DNA from: CAG-411 sp045124315
GTDB taxonomy: Bacteria > Bacillota > Clostridia > Lachnospirales > Lachnospiraceae
Length of the DNA: 31,268 bases
Assembly: GCA_045124315.1 (NCBI GenBank)
Contig: JBGVLO010000041.1
Location: forward strand, 1 to 31,268
Direction: 5' to 3'
Shown here: one piece after another, positions 15,164 through 22,714 of the stretch
Numbering within the stretch: position 1 is the first letter of the stretch
How the letters are laid out: each line of letters starts with the position of its first letter
Position numbers and translations under genes: made by a program
The notes under the pieces: generated by a model
Seen by the model: the letters and a program-made list of their open reading frames with translations, nothing else
The model's database searches: none
What the model was told of the DNA's origin: nothing

Positions 15164-16465
15164 TCATCCTACTTTTAAAGTAAACTTCTGATAAGCTTTC
15201 TCATCGTCCACAGGAATACGCTCAATCTGAGCGCCTAATCCTTTGAGCTTATCTTCGAAATCTTCATAACCCCGCTGAATATACTCAATCTGATCAACAG
15301 TAGTAATTCCCTTTCCTGCAAGCCCAGCCATAACCAAAGCTGCTCCTGCACGCAAATCCGGTGCACTAACCTGGGCTCCACTGAAACGCTCCACACCTTC
15401 AATAAATGCGGTATTTCCCTCTACTGTGATCTTGGCACCCATACGGGTCAATTCGTCTACGTACTTAAAACGATTCTCAAAAATACTCTCTGTGACAATA
15501 CTAGACCCCTCTGACAATGCCAAAAGAGTTGCAATCTGAGGCTGCATATCTGTTGGGAAACCTGGATATGGCAATGTCTTAATATGCGTAGAACCTAAAC
15601 GTTCATCTTTACCTACCACTCTCACTGCATCGTCATATTCCTCAACCGTAGCACCCATCTCTACCAACTTGGCACTGATTGCCTCTAAATGCTTAGGAAT
15701 GACATTACGAACAAGTACATCTCCCTTAGTAGCAGCTGCCATGCACATAAAAGTACCAGCTTCAATCTGATCCGGAATAATCGAATACTCGGTACCATGA
15801 AGCTTACTTACACCCTCCACACGAATCACATCTGTACCAGCGCCTTTAATATTCGCACCCATACTATTAAGGAAGTTGGCTACGTCTACAATATGCGGTT
15901 CCTTTGCAGCATTCTCGATAATACTCTTTCCTTCTGCCATAGCAGCTGCCATCATAACATTAATAGTAGCGCCAACTGTCACCACGTCCATGTAAATATG
16001 TGTTCCCACAAGCCGATCCGCTTTTGTAGCGATCATTCCCTGATCAATCTCTACTGTAGCGCCCAAAGCCTTAAATCCCTTAATATGCTGGTCAATGGGA
16101 CGACTACCGATATTACATCCTCCTGGTAAAGCCACCTGGGATTTGCGATACTTACCAAGTAATGCACCTAATAAATAGTAAGATGCACGGATCTTACGAA
16201 TAAACTCATAATCAATGCTTACAGAAGAAATGTGACTGCCATTAATCTTGACTGTGTTCTTGTCTACGTACTCTACTTTTGCCCCAATCTCCTGCATAGC
16301 CTGCAACAATACTCGAATATCACGTACATTTGGTAAATTCTCTAATGTGACAGTCTCATCTGTCATAATGGATGCTGCCAAAATTCCCAATGCAGCATTC
16401 TTTGCCCCACTAATTGTTACCTCACCTGTTAAAGGGACCCCACCCTTCATAATATACTGTTCCAT
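15164..16465 (-). CDS. murA: UDP-N-acetylglucosamine 1-carboxyvinyltransferase
   Basis: Cytoplasmic enzyme of 433 aa for the first committed step of peptidoglycan synthesis: transfer of enolpyruvate from PEP to UDP-GlcNAc. The length is typical. The substrate Lys-Asn pair is at the N-terminus (SGAKNAALG, K22-N23). The catalytic loop ALPGGCNIGSRP carries Cys117, the residue attacked by fosfomycin. FPTDMQPQ in the C-terminal half is the conserved Asp-containing motif (the Asp acts as the general base). The gene is preceded by a 245-base leader with a consensus-like promoter and a possible attenuator. Many Firmicutes carry two MurA paralogues; from sequence alone I cannot say which one this is. 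Confidence 0.96.
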   Translation of the reverse strand: MEQYIMKGGVPLTGEVTISGAKNAALGILAASIMTDETVTLENLPNVRDIRVLLQAMQEIGAKVEYVDKNTVKINGSHISSVSIDYEFIRKIRASYYLLGALLGKYRKSQVALPGGCNIGSRPIDQHIKGFKALGATVEIDQGMIATKADRLVGTHIYMDVVTVGATINVMMAAAMAEGKSIIENAAKEPHIVDVANFLNSMGANIKGAGTDVIRVEGVSKLHGTEYSIIPDQIEAGTFMCMAAATKGDVLVRNVIPKHLEAISAKLVEMGATVEEYDDAVRVVGKDERLGSTHIKTLPYPGFPTDMQPQIATLLALSEGSSIVTESIFENRFKYVDELTRMGAKITVEGNTAFIEGVERFSGAQVSAPDLRAGAALVMAGLAGKGITTVDQIEYIQRGYEDFEDKLKGLGAQIERIPVDDEKAYQKFTLKVG

Positions 16466-16481
16466 TTAAGCACCTCTATCT

Positions 16482-16540
16482 AAAAAACGGCATATCGCCT
16501 ACCACTCTAAGTTCCATTCTTTGTTACGGCATGCCGTAAC
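16482..16540 (-). promoter_or_regulatory. Possible attenuator in the murA leader
   Basis: Read on the - strand, a perfect 18-base palindrome GTTACGGCATGCCGTAAC (16540-16523) can fold by itself (7-bp stem). Its ACGGCAT part is also complementary to ATGCCGT at 16493-16487, which is followed at once by six T (to 16482), giving a terminator-like stem with a U tract 17 bases before the start codon. The two pairings exclude each other, as in attenuation. No ligand-binding core is recognised. The structure is by inspection only. Confidence 0.42.
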
Positions 16541-16716
16541 CACCATCTTCTTCGTTTCTTTCTATCTATGGCACGCTCTTCCACAGTGCCCAAGGAAATC
16601 AAAATTACGATTTCTCCTTCTCAAACCTTTCCTGATACAAGATATTTTCTCTTCTTTCAGTCTTCTTATACCTATAAAATGGCGCTAGAATCTCCATTCT
16701 GCTTATAGTCTCTTTG

Positions 16717-16744
16717 ATTATATCACAAACAAAAAATTTGGCAA
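16717..16744 (-). promoter_or_regulatory. Sigma-A promoter of murA
   Basis: On the - strand TTGCCA (16744-16739) and a perfect TATAAT (16722-16717) are 16 bases apart. Transcription would start near 16710, giving a 245-base leader. The rest of the 401-base gap up to 16866 contains only the terminator of the upstream gene. Confidence 0.75.
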
Positions 16745-16812
16745 GTACAAAGTAACGTCAGAAAACCGGGAAAAACCGTGAATAGTACCAAAATAAGAGT
16801 TTTCTATATAAC

Positions 16813-16853
16813 AAAAGAAGCCTTTGGCTTGTTTCTCCACAGGCTTCTCTTTT
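16813..16853 (-). terminator. Terminator of the shikimate-kinase-like gene
   Basis: On the - strand AGAAGCCT (within 16841-16850) pairs with AGGCTTCT (16816-16823), and TTTTG follows. It begins 17 bases after the stop codon at 16867. Confidence 0.75.
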
Positions 16854-16866
16854 GTATTATTATTTT

Positions 16867-17367
16867 CTATTGTTGTTGTAATACATTTAGAATTGACTTT
16901 GCCATCCCTTCGATGGAATCACCAGAGCAATCCACTGTAATATCTGCGTATTTTTCATAATATGGACGACGTTCTTCAAATAGTCCCTGCAAATCCTGCC
17001 CTTCCTTAAGAACCACTCCCCGTTCTTTCAAGTCTCCTAAATGCTCTGCAAGTTCCGAAAGCTCCCATCTGAGGTAAACGATGGTTCCAATCTCCCCCAG
17101 ATGTTCCATGGCTTCTTTTCCGTAGATGGCACTTCCTCCTGTAGCAATGACCTTGCGCTCAACATCAATCTCACCATTGACTCTGTTCTCGATTTCCTTA
17201 AATCCTTCTATTCCATCCTGGGCAATGATCTCATTCAACAGACGACCTTCCTGCTCCTCGATGATCAAATCCGAATCAATAAATCCAAACCCCAATAACT
17301 TGGCAAGCACAACGCCCAGTGTACTCTTACCAGAACCAGGCATTCCGATCAATACTACATTCTTCAT
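16867..17367 (-). CDS. aroK: Shikimate kinase-like protein
   Basis: 166 aa, a P-loop kinase of the shikimate kinase fold (phosphorylation of shikimate at the 3-OH, chorismate pathway). Walker A is GMPGSGKS (8-15), the Mg-binding DSD is at 31-33, and the lid/adenine region RRPYYEKYADITVD is near the end. Two substrate-site features differ from the classical enzyme: the shikimate-binding Arg of the F-R-x-x-E motif is Lys here (FKEIE, 56-60), and the G-G-G loop reads GGS (77-79). No other aro gene is next to it. It may be an active variant or a relative with another substrate; the gene name is therefore provisional. GGAGG precedes the ATG. Confidence 0.72.
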   Translation of the reverse strand: MKNVVLIGMPGSGKSTLGVVLAKLLGFGFIDSDLIIEEQEGRLLNEIIAQDGIEGFKEIENRVNGEIDVERKVIATGGSAIYGKEAMEHLGEIGTIVYLRWELSELAEHLGDLKERGVVLKEGQDLQGLFEERRPYYEKYADITVDCSGDSIEGMAKSILNVLQQQ

Positions 17368-17406
17368 CTAACGTTCCTCCAAACTCTAAGCTTATTGTCT
17401 CTAACG

Positions 17407-17415
17407 ATTGTACCA
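17407..17415 (-). promoter_or_regulatory. Extended -10 promoter of the shikimate-kinase-like gene
   Basis: On the - strand TGGTACAAT is an extended -10 match about 40 bases before the ATG at 17367. A clear -35 is not seen. The stretch between it and the stop of the upstream gene (17444) is A/T-rich with no convincing terminator. Confidence 0.4.
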
Positions 17416-17443
17416 CAGGAACTCCCGAAGAAAAAGAATTTTT

Positions 17444-19306
17444 TTACAATTTTTTTCGGTTCTCAAAGTAAACAAAGCGATCAATGGCATCCAAAATATC
17501 CTTGAAGGCATCCCTTGGTGCTGCGTCAATATATTTTCGTAATATATCAATCTGTGCATCATTGTGATACCGTCCATAGAAAATATCAAACAAGTTATGT
17601 CCTCTTACATAAATCTTGATGGTCTCCATATTTCGTTTCAGATCTTCCTTTGTGTTAATACGAATGTTCGTTGTCTTTATCATATGTTTTACACTGCTAA
17701 GCTTGTAAAGATAGTCTTTGTATTTCTTAAACAATGTATTATAGAAGTAATCTTCATTTTTGATTACGCCAATCTTAGTCATAATCTCAGGGTCCAGGAA
17801 ATAATTTTCAAAAGAATAGTATTTTAGAATCAACACATTCTTCGGTGTAACTCTTGGGAGATTTTCCTCCATTTCCTCTTTTGCCCTCTGGCTATAATAA
17901 CTGCAAAGCTGTTTTACCAGATGTTTTGGATTCCTTCCATCACTGTCCCGTATCATCAAAAATTGATCTTTTAGATACAATTTATTGATATATTTTAAAT
18001 TAGCGTAGGTCTTAATATTGGTACAACTGTTAGTGGGAACAATGGAAATGCGCTGCAATTTTCCATCTTCATCGTAGATTTCTGAATAGTATTTTTCCAG
18101 AAGAAGTGGGAGTCTTGCACCATCCTGTTTTCCTTCCACAATAAATACAAAGCTTACATTCATAAGATCATTTGCGGTATATCCCAGATCATCCAAAATC
18201 TGGTCCACATCATTATCCTCTTTCACTGTGGTAAAATATTCTTCATCCAACACAACCTGTTTGATCTGCTTCGAAGAGAAATTAAAGATCATATTTGGTG
18301 AGTGGGTAGAGAAAATCACTTGGTTTTTCTTGGACAGACGATACAGAATTTCACTGGCTTCTTTCTGTAGCTGTGGATGCAGGAAGATTTCCGGGTCTTC
18401 CATCATAATAATACAAGGAATGGTATTCACATCTTCTGCATACGTTTCTAACAGAGACAATGCGTAAATACTTCGCAGTCCTTCACTCAAAGTTGAAATC
18501 TCTCCTACCGTCTTTCGATCTCTGTTGTAAACAGTAGTTGTGGTCTGAAACAGACTTTCCGGATGGAAATTCACTTCCAGTTTAATTTCCTGTGAACCAC
18601 TTCCATTAGACCGAAAATGTTGATTGAGACGCTCCGTAAATTCATTAATATTCACATCTACCATCTTGTACTGCATCAGTCTCACCATCTCAAACAAACT
18701 CAGTTCTTCCGGTGTTTTCTTCTTAATCAACTCGATGCATCGAAAACAATGATTGCAGGATTTTGTCTCCTCAAAGGTGCATACATTTTCTCGAATCTCA
18801 TCCATGGAATTGTTGTCATAAAACTGAAATACCTCATTCTGAATTTCCTGTACATCTCTACTATGATCGATATGATAAGTCTTAGGAAATACTTCCTTAA
18901 TATACATATTGTTTCGCTTAAATCCATCGTCATATTTTACGTTTCCGTCCGGTGTAACAATACAGGTAAAGGAAATCTCCCCATCCCGATAAGATGGCAA
19001 TTTTTCTTGAAAATTTTTCAACCACAATTCATAGTTTTTATATTTTCCCACTACCCCTTTTCTGTGGTAGAGTGCCAAATCCTTTTCATCCAATACCACC
19101 TTCATATCTATGATAATGTTCTTTTCTGGCTCCAGAAAATATCTAGGCTGTGGCTCCAACTCTCCTGCTGCCAGAAGAATCGCACTAATTACCACTGTCT
19201 TTCCCGTATTGTTCTTCCCCACCAGGATCAATGCATTTTCCAAATCCTTCAGTTCCAAATCCCGAATGGATTTAAAATTCTTAATGTGCAAATAACTGAT
19301 TTTCAT
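17444..19306 (-). CDS. OLD-family ATP-dependent endonuclease (ATPase plus TOPRIM)
   Basis: 620 aa. I start at 19306 (MKISYLHIKNF, typical for the family) because GGGGG lies 7 bases upstream; the longer frame to 19480 overlaps the neighbouring gene and lacks a binding site. The N-terminal ABC-type ATPase has Walker A GKNNTGKT (30-37), the signature LSEGLRSIYAL (273-283), Walker B IIMMEDPE (299-306) and the H-loop FSTHSP (332-337). The C-terminal TOPRIM nuclease shows E391 (VEGKQD), D454-S-D456 and an SFENYFLDP box. OLD proteins cut DNA and several act in phage defence. No helicase, reverse transcriptase or other partner is adjacent, as in class 1 OLD proteins. Unusual is a cysteine group (C176, C184, C187, C190) inside the ATPase half, probably a zinc knot. 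Confidence 0.87.
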   Translation of the reverse strand: MKISYLHIKNFKSIRDLELKDLENALILVGKNNTGKTVVISAILLAAGELEPQPRYFLEPEKNIIIDMKVVLDEKDLALYHRKGVVGKYKNYELWLKNFQEKLPSYRDGEISFTCIVTPDGNVKYDDGFKRNNMYIKEVFPKTYHIDHSRDVQEIQNEVFQFYDNNSMDEIRENVCTFEETKSCNHCFRCIELIKKKTPEELSLFEMVRLMQYKMVDVNINEFTERLNQHFRSNGSGSQEIKLEVNFHPESLFQTTTTVYNRDRKTVGEISTLSEGLRSIYALSLLETYAEDVNTIPCIIMMEDPEIFLHPQLQKEASEILYRLSKKNQVIFSTHSPNMIFNFSSKQIKQVVLDEEYFTTVKEDNDVDQILDDLGYTANDLMNVSFVFIVEGKQDGARLPLLLEKYYSEIYDEDGKLQRISIVPTNSCTNIKTYANLKYINKLYLKDQFLMIRDSDGRNPKHLVKQLCSYYSQRAKEEMEENLPRVTPKNVLILKYYSFENYFLDPEIMTKIGVIKNEDYFYNTLFKKYKDYLYKLSSVKHMIKTTNIRINTKEDLKRNMETIKIYVRGHNLFDIFYGRYHNDAQIDILRKYIDAAPRDAFKDILDAIDRFVYFENRKKL

Positions 19307-19427
19307 AACAACGCCCCCTATCCCCTTTGTGCCGGTTATGCTTATTTTGTATCTGTTCTGAACCAATGTCATTTCCTTAAGCTCTAAATCATCATATATG
19401 GGTTGGAATGTGAACATTTTCTTTTCA

Positions 19428-20018
19428 TTACTTGTTCTTTTTTTCTTTTTTCTTCTTATTCTTTCGAACGGAATAACCAAAACTGCCTAATAATTCCCCA
19501 AAGCCATAATATTCTCCATGAGAATAGATCACCAAACCGGACCTATTCAAATTGAATTTTCCTGTCTCATCCATATATGCCTTATCCACATTGACCCCAA
19601 CTACATCTGCCAGAAACATATGATGAGACCCAAGCTCCTTAATTTCACGCACTTTACATTCAATATTTACCGGACATTCCTGGATTAGTGGCGCCTTCAC
19701 ATGGGTAGCCGGCTCCTTGTGCAAATTCATCTCTTTGAATTTATCTACATCTCTTCCAGAACGAACACCACAATAATCCGTAGCTTTCACCAATTGCTCT
19801 GTGGTCAAATTGATCACAAACTCTCCGGAATTTCGGATCATATCATAAGAATGTCTCTCTGGTCTGACAGAAATATATGCCATAGGCGGATTCGTACAAA
19901 TGGTTCCTGTCCAGGCAACTGTAATGATATTATCTGCCTTTCCCTCCTCTGCACAACTTACCATAACCGCCGGTATGGGATATACCATATTCCCCGGCTT
20001 CCAACATTCTTTACTCAT
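19428..20018 (-). CDS. Flavin reductase family protein
   Basis: 196 aa. The start is set at 20018 (MSKECWKPGNMVYPIPAVMV) because GGAGG lies 6 bases before it; the in-frame codon at 20102 would run through a repeat element. The fold is that of the FMN-binding split barrel/flavin reductase group, shown by NIITVAWTGTICTNPPMAYISVRP, SGEFVINL, DKFKEMNLH, CPVNIECKV and GSHHMFLADVVGV. Such proteins bind FMN and move electrons from NAD(P)H or act as small flavoproteins; the partner is unknown. The last dozen residues are almost all Lys/Asn/Glu (RKNKKKKEKKNK), an unusual basic tail. The OLD gene follows 121 bases downstream with no clear terminator between, so partial co-transcription is possible. Confidence 0.88.
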   Translation of the reverse strand: MSKECWKPGNMVYPIPAVMVSCAEEGKADNIITVAWTGTICTNPPMAYISVRPERHSYDMIRNSGEFVINLTTEQLVKATDYCGVRSGRDVDKFKEMNLHKEPATHVKAPLIQECPVNIECKVREIKELGSHHMFLADVVGVNVDKAYMDETGKFNLNRSGLVIYSHGEYYGFGELLGSFGYSVRKNKKKKEKKNK

Positions 20019-20061
20019 ATTGTTCCTCCTTGTATATTGTAGTCTGTCTGTTTGTATTTGT

Positions 20062-20257
20062 GTAACTATTGAGACCCCTCCCCTTATATTCGCACTCGTC
20101 ACCTTTACAAGGCTCCAGTCCCGTGCTACGCACTAAGACTGCTCATATATGGGGAGGCAACTCTATTCGAGTGCCTCTATAATGGAACAATCAGCTACTT
20201 ATATGTCAGCATAATGTATCTAATTGTTCCATTTTATAGAGGGTTCTCAATAGTTAC
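20062..20257. mobile_element. 196-bp MITE-like element with 19-bp inverted ends
   Basis: The left end GTAACTATTGAGACCCCTC (20062-20080) is complementary to the right end at 20239-20257 with 18 of 19 matches. A second inverted pair lies inside the left half (CTCCCCTTATAT near 20079 with ATATATGGGGAG near 20145). The right half (20169-20257) is a long imperfect hairpin (CCTCTATAATGGAACAAT facing its complement), and this half recurs at 14651-14737. There is no open frame. A target duplication is not clear; TATTT on both sides at similar distance may be a remnant. It occupies the upstream region of the flavin reductase gene. Confidence 0.72.
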
Positions 20258-20360
20258 CTATTTACTTATATTATATCAAACTTACTTGTACTTTGCGATA
20301 TTTCAAATTTGTGTAAGTGTAAATCTTTCGTTACAAAAGTATTAAATTTCCTTGCATTTG

Positions 20361-20390
20361 TTGAATTTCGTTTTAAAGGTATATTATAAT
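20361..20390 (+). promoter_or_regulatory. Sigma-A promoter of the small Ig-like gene
   Basis: TTGAAT (20361-20366) and a perfect TATAAT (20385-20390) are 18 bases apart. Transcription would start near 20397. The stretch 20258-20360 upstream is AT-rich and contains nothing else that I can name. Confidence 0.75.
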
Positions 20391-20427
20391 GAGACTAGAT
20401 ATCAGTGCACATATGAAATGTAGTGCA

Positions 20428-20501
20428 GTTCGCGGAGAAGAACTGTAACCTTGGTTGCTGCGCAATACCGCGAACGCGCTAGAGTTTTTAAGCAAAACTC
20501 T
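20428..20501 (+). promoter_or_regulatory. Structured leader with repeat-family core
   Basis: GTTCGCGG (20428-20435) and CCGCGAAC (20468-20475) form a perfect 8-bp GC-rich stem around a 32-base loop. The loop contains GAACTGTAAC (20440-20449) and TGCTGCGCA (20456-20464), both also found in the same order at 832-862. A second hairpin, AGAGTTTT (20481-20488) with AAAACTCT (20494-20501), follows and is succeeded by TTC. The 138-base leader could be a regulatory RNA or a degraded copy of the dispersed repeat. Confidence 0.45.
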
Positions 20502-20534
20502 TTCTAATTGTAAAGACATAAGGGGGAATATGTT

Positions 20535-20873
20535 ATGGCAGGTTACTTAGATATTGAATCCGTTACCGACGGATTCCAAGAGAAGGTACATCAGAACTTA
20601 AAATTTAAGACCGGTAAATTTGTGTGGCAGATTCGCTTTAATACAGCACTGGATCCTACCACAGTGAATAATATAAATTTGTATGTAACCACATTAGACA
20701 GAATACCGTTATCCACCAGTATTGCGTATGATGCCACATCAAATATGATCGAGATTGAACCATTGGATTCCTATAGCAAAAATGAATCTTACATACTTCA
20801 CATTACCACCAATGTGAAATCCCGTGGTGGCAAGGCCTTAAAACAACCAATTAATATTCAGTTCAAGATATAA
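20535..20873 (+). CDS. Small single-domain Ig-like (Big_5-like) protein
   Basis: 112 aa. The pattern FVWQIRFNTALDPTTVNNINLYV, then YDATSNMIEIEP, then SYILHITTNVKSRGGKAL is that of SbsA-type bacterial Ig-like domains (Big_5), which normally occur as modules in large exported proteins. Here one domain makes up the whole protein, with only about 25 residues in front and no signal peptide, anchor or sorting motif. It may be cytoplasmic, part of a complex, or exported by another route. It has AGGGGG before its ATG, its own strong promoter, a structured leader and a terminator, so it looks like a well-expressed single gene. Function unknown. Confidence 0.8.
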   Translation: MAGYLDIESVTDGFQEKVHQNLKFKTGKFVWQIRFNTALDPTTVNNINLYVTTLDRIPLSTSIAYDATSNMIEIEPLDSYSKNESYILHITTNVKSRGGKALKQPINIQFKI

Positions 20874-20875
20874 AG

Positions 20876-20901
20876 AAAAACCGTCATTTGCGACGGTTTT
20901 T
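20876..20901. terminator. Bidirectional terminator
   Basis: AAAAACCGTC (20876-20885) and GACGGTTTTT (20892-20901) form a perfect 10-bp stem with U runs on both strands. It serves the small Ig-like gene and the convergent pyrophosphatase gene ending at 20915. Confidence 0.92.
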
Positions 20902-20914
20902 CTTTTATCTATTT

Positions 20915-22579
20915 TTATTCATTTGATAATACGTTCATAAGCTGTGGGACGATCTGCTTCTTACGAGATACCACACCTCTTAAGTACATTCTGTCTTCCT
21001 CTTCTGAATGGAAAGCCTTCTTTGCTGCCTCTTCTGCGCCTTCCCCCATAACCATAAGGTCGGTAGACTCTTCCAGAATATCTGTCAACATAAAGAATAA
21101 CATATCTGCTCCATGTTCATCAAATGTCTTCTCAAGATATGGAGTCATGCGTTCCTTTAATTTCAATAATTCCTCTCCATCCATAGCTGTAATCTGTCCT
21201 ACACCAAATGTAGTATTTCCTGCTGTGAACTTCTTGAAATCCTGATAGAAGATCTCTTCTGGAGATTTTCCTGAAAGGTCACTTCCTGCCGCAAACATTT
21301 CCTTTGCATATGCCTCAATATCAACGCCTGCAATTTTCGCTAACTCTTCTGCAGTTTTCTTATCCAACGGTGTACAAGTTGGAGAACGGAATACTAATGT
21401 ATCTGACAAAATAGCAGAACACATCATACCTGCCATCTTCTTGTCAATCTCCACACCATTCTCACGATACATCTGGCAAACAATAGTAGATGTACATCCC
21501 ACTGGCTGATTACGGAAGTATACCGGCCCCATAGTCTCAAGACTTCCAATCTTATGGTGGTCAATGATTTCCATAATGTTTGCACTCTCTAAACCGTCTA
21601 CTGCCTGTGATACTTCGTTGTGATCCACTAAGATAATATCTTTCTTCTTCGTGTTCAACAGATTTCTACGAGAAATCATTCCAATATAATGACCATCCTT
21701 ATCCAGGATAGGGAAATCTCTATGTCTCTTTTCTGCCATTACTTTTGTAATATCCTCAATATAATCCTCCAACGAGAAAGTCACAAAACCTTCTTTTCTC
21801 ATAAAGAAATCAATTGGCATACTTTGGTTGATCAAACGAGAAGCTACAAATGTATCATACTTTGTCTGAATGACTGCACATCCTCTATGCTCAGCCATAC
21901 GAGTAATCGTCTTTGCAACGTCTGCGCCCGTACATACCACAATACATTTTGCCCTCATCTCAATGGCACACAATTGTGATTCATAACGGTCTCCAACGAT
22001 AACGATATCGCCTTCCTCTACCCAGTTTTCCATCATCTCAGGATTTGCTGCACCAATCAAAACCTTACCTGAAGTAATGCTGTCATCCGGGTTTCCAACT
22101 ATCATAGTACCCTCTAATACTTCTAATAAGTTACGGTATGGAGTATTTGCCTTTGCTAAGATTTCTGTATCATATACATTCATATAGGATTTTGCAATAT
22201 CTGCTACCGAAATCAATCCCTCTAATTCTTTTTCTGCATTCACAATTGGAAGGGTGGATAATGTCTCTTTGTCCATCACATCCCATGCCGCCTTTAATGA
22301 CATCTCTTTATTTAAGGTTGGCACTACACGAATTTCCATATCTTTTACCTGTTCACGAACATCTGCAAGATACCCAGGTGTCTTCACATCAAAATACTTC
22401 AATACAAACTCAGTCTCAGGACTCAAAGTTCCTGCTCTCTTTGGAAGATACTTCTCTCCTGTTACTTTCTCTTTTAAATTTGCATATGCAATAGCCGAAC
22501 AAATGGAATCCGTATCCGGATTTGTATGACCTACTACAAATACACTCTGCTCACTCTTTGTGATGACTGCTTCACTCAC
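20915..22579 (-). CDS. ppaC: Mn-dependent inorganic pyrophosphatase with CBS and DRTGG domains
   Basis: 554 aa, cytoplasmic family II pyrophosphatase that hydrolyses PPi to phosphate and so drives biosynthesis forward. The DHH domain begins with VVGHTNPDTDSICSAIAY (metal ligands H and D-x-D) and ends with ILVDHNE and IMEIIDHHKIG. Between them lies an inserted regulatory block: two CBS motifs (about 75-130 and 255-310) flanking a DRTGG-like domain (about 140-250). The C-terminal DHHA2 part has FRSPTCTPLDKKTAEELAKI and FGVGQITAMD. In characterised CBS-PPases the insert binds adenine nucleotides (AMP, ADP inhibit; ATP or diadenosine polyphosphates activate), so this enzyme probably senses energy state. 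The start is GTG behind GGAGG. Confidence 0.94.
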   Translation of the reverse strand: MSEAVITKSEQSVFVVGHTNPDTDSICSAIAYANLKEKVTGEKYLPKRAGTLSPETEFVLKYFDVKTPGYLADVREQVKDMEIRVVPTLNKEMSLKAAWDVMDKETLSTLPIVNAEKELEGLISVADIAKSYMNVYDTEILAKANTPYRNLLEVLEGTMIVGNPDDSITSGKVLIGAANPEMMENWVEEGDIVIVGDRYESQLCAIEMRAKCIVVCTGADVAKTITRMAEHRGCAVIQTKYDTFVASRLINQSMPIDFFMRKEGFVTFSLEDYIEDITKVMAEKRHRDFPILDKDGHYIGMISRRNLLNTKKKDIILVDHNEVSQAVDGLESANIMEIIDHHKIGSLETMGPVYFRNQPVGCTSTIVCQMYRENGVEIDKKMAGMMCSAILSDTLVFRSPTCTPLDKKTAEELAKIAGVDIEAYAKEMFAAGSDLSGKSPEEIFYQDFKKFTAGNTTFGVGQITAMDGEELLKLKERMTPYLEKTFDEHGADMLFFMLTDILEESTDLMVMGEGAEEAAKKAFHSEEEDRMYLRGVVSRKKQIVPQLMNVLSNE

Positions 22580-22668
22580 GGCGCTTCCTCCTCATCTTTT
22601 TGTTTCGTTTTCTCCATTTTATAGAATAAGTAAGTTTCCATAAAAAGTCAAGTACCAACAGAACAAAG

Positions 22669-22700
22669 AAAGACTGTTGCACCACTGCACAACAGTCTTT
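22669..22700 (-). terminator. Terminator of the TPR/AAA-like gene
   Basis: AAAGACTGTTG (22669-22679) is complementary to CAACAGTCTTT (22690-22700), an 11-bp stem with a 10-base loop and a T-rich flank on the - strand. It lies 15 bases past the stop codon at 22715. Confidence 0.82.
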
Positions 22701-22714
22701 TTCTCTTCATAATC

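Noticed and set aside
15689..16129. 146-codon open frame on the + strand
   Set aside because: Antisense to murA, His/Asn/Ser-rich shadow without start signals.
18617..19387. 256-codon open frame on the + strand
   Set aside because: Entirely antisense to the OLD nuclease gene, whose motifs are clear; no binding site and an odd composition.
19307..19480. Longer N-terminus of the OLD protein
   Set aside because: It would overlap the flavin reductase gene end and lacks a binding site, while GGGGG stands before the ATG at 19306.
20019..20102. Longer N-terminus of the flavin reductase
   Set aside because: It would run through the end of the repeat element; GGAGG precedes the ATG at 20018.
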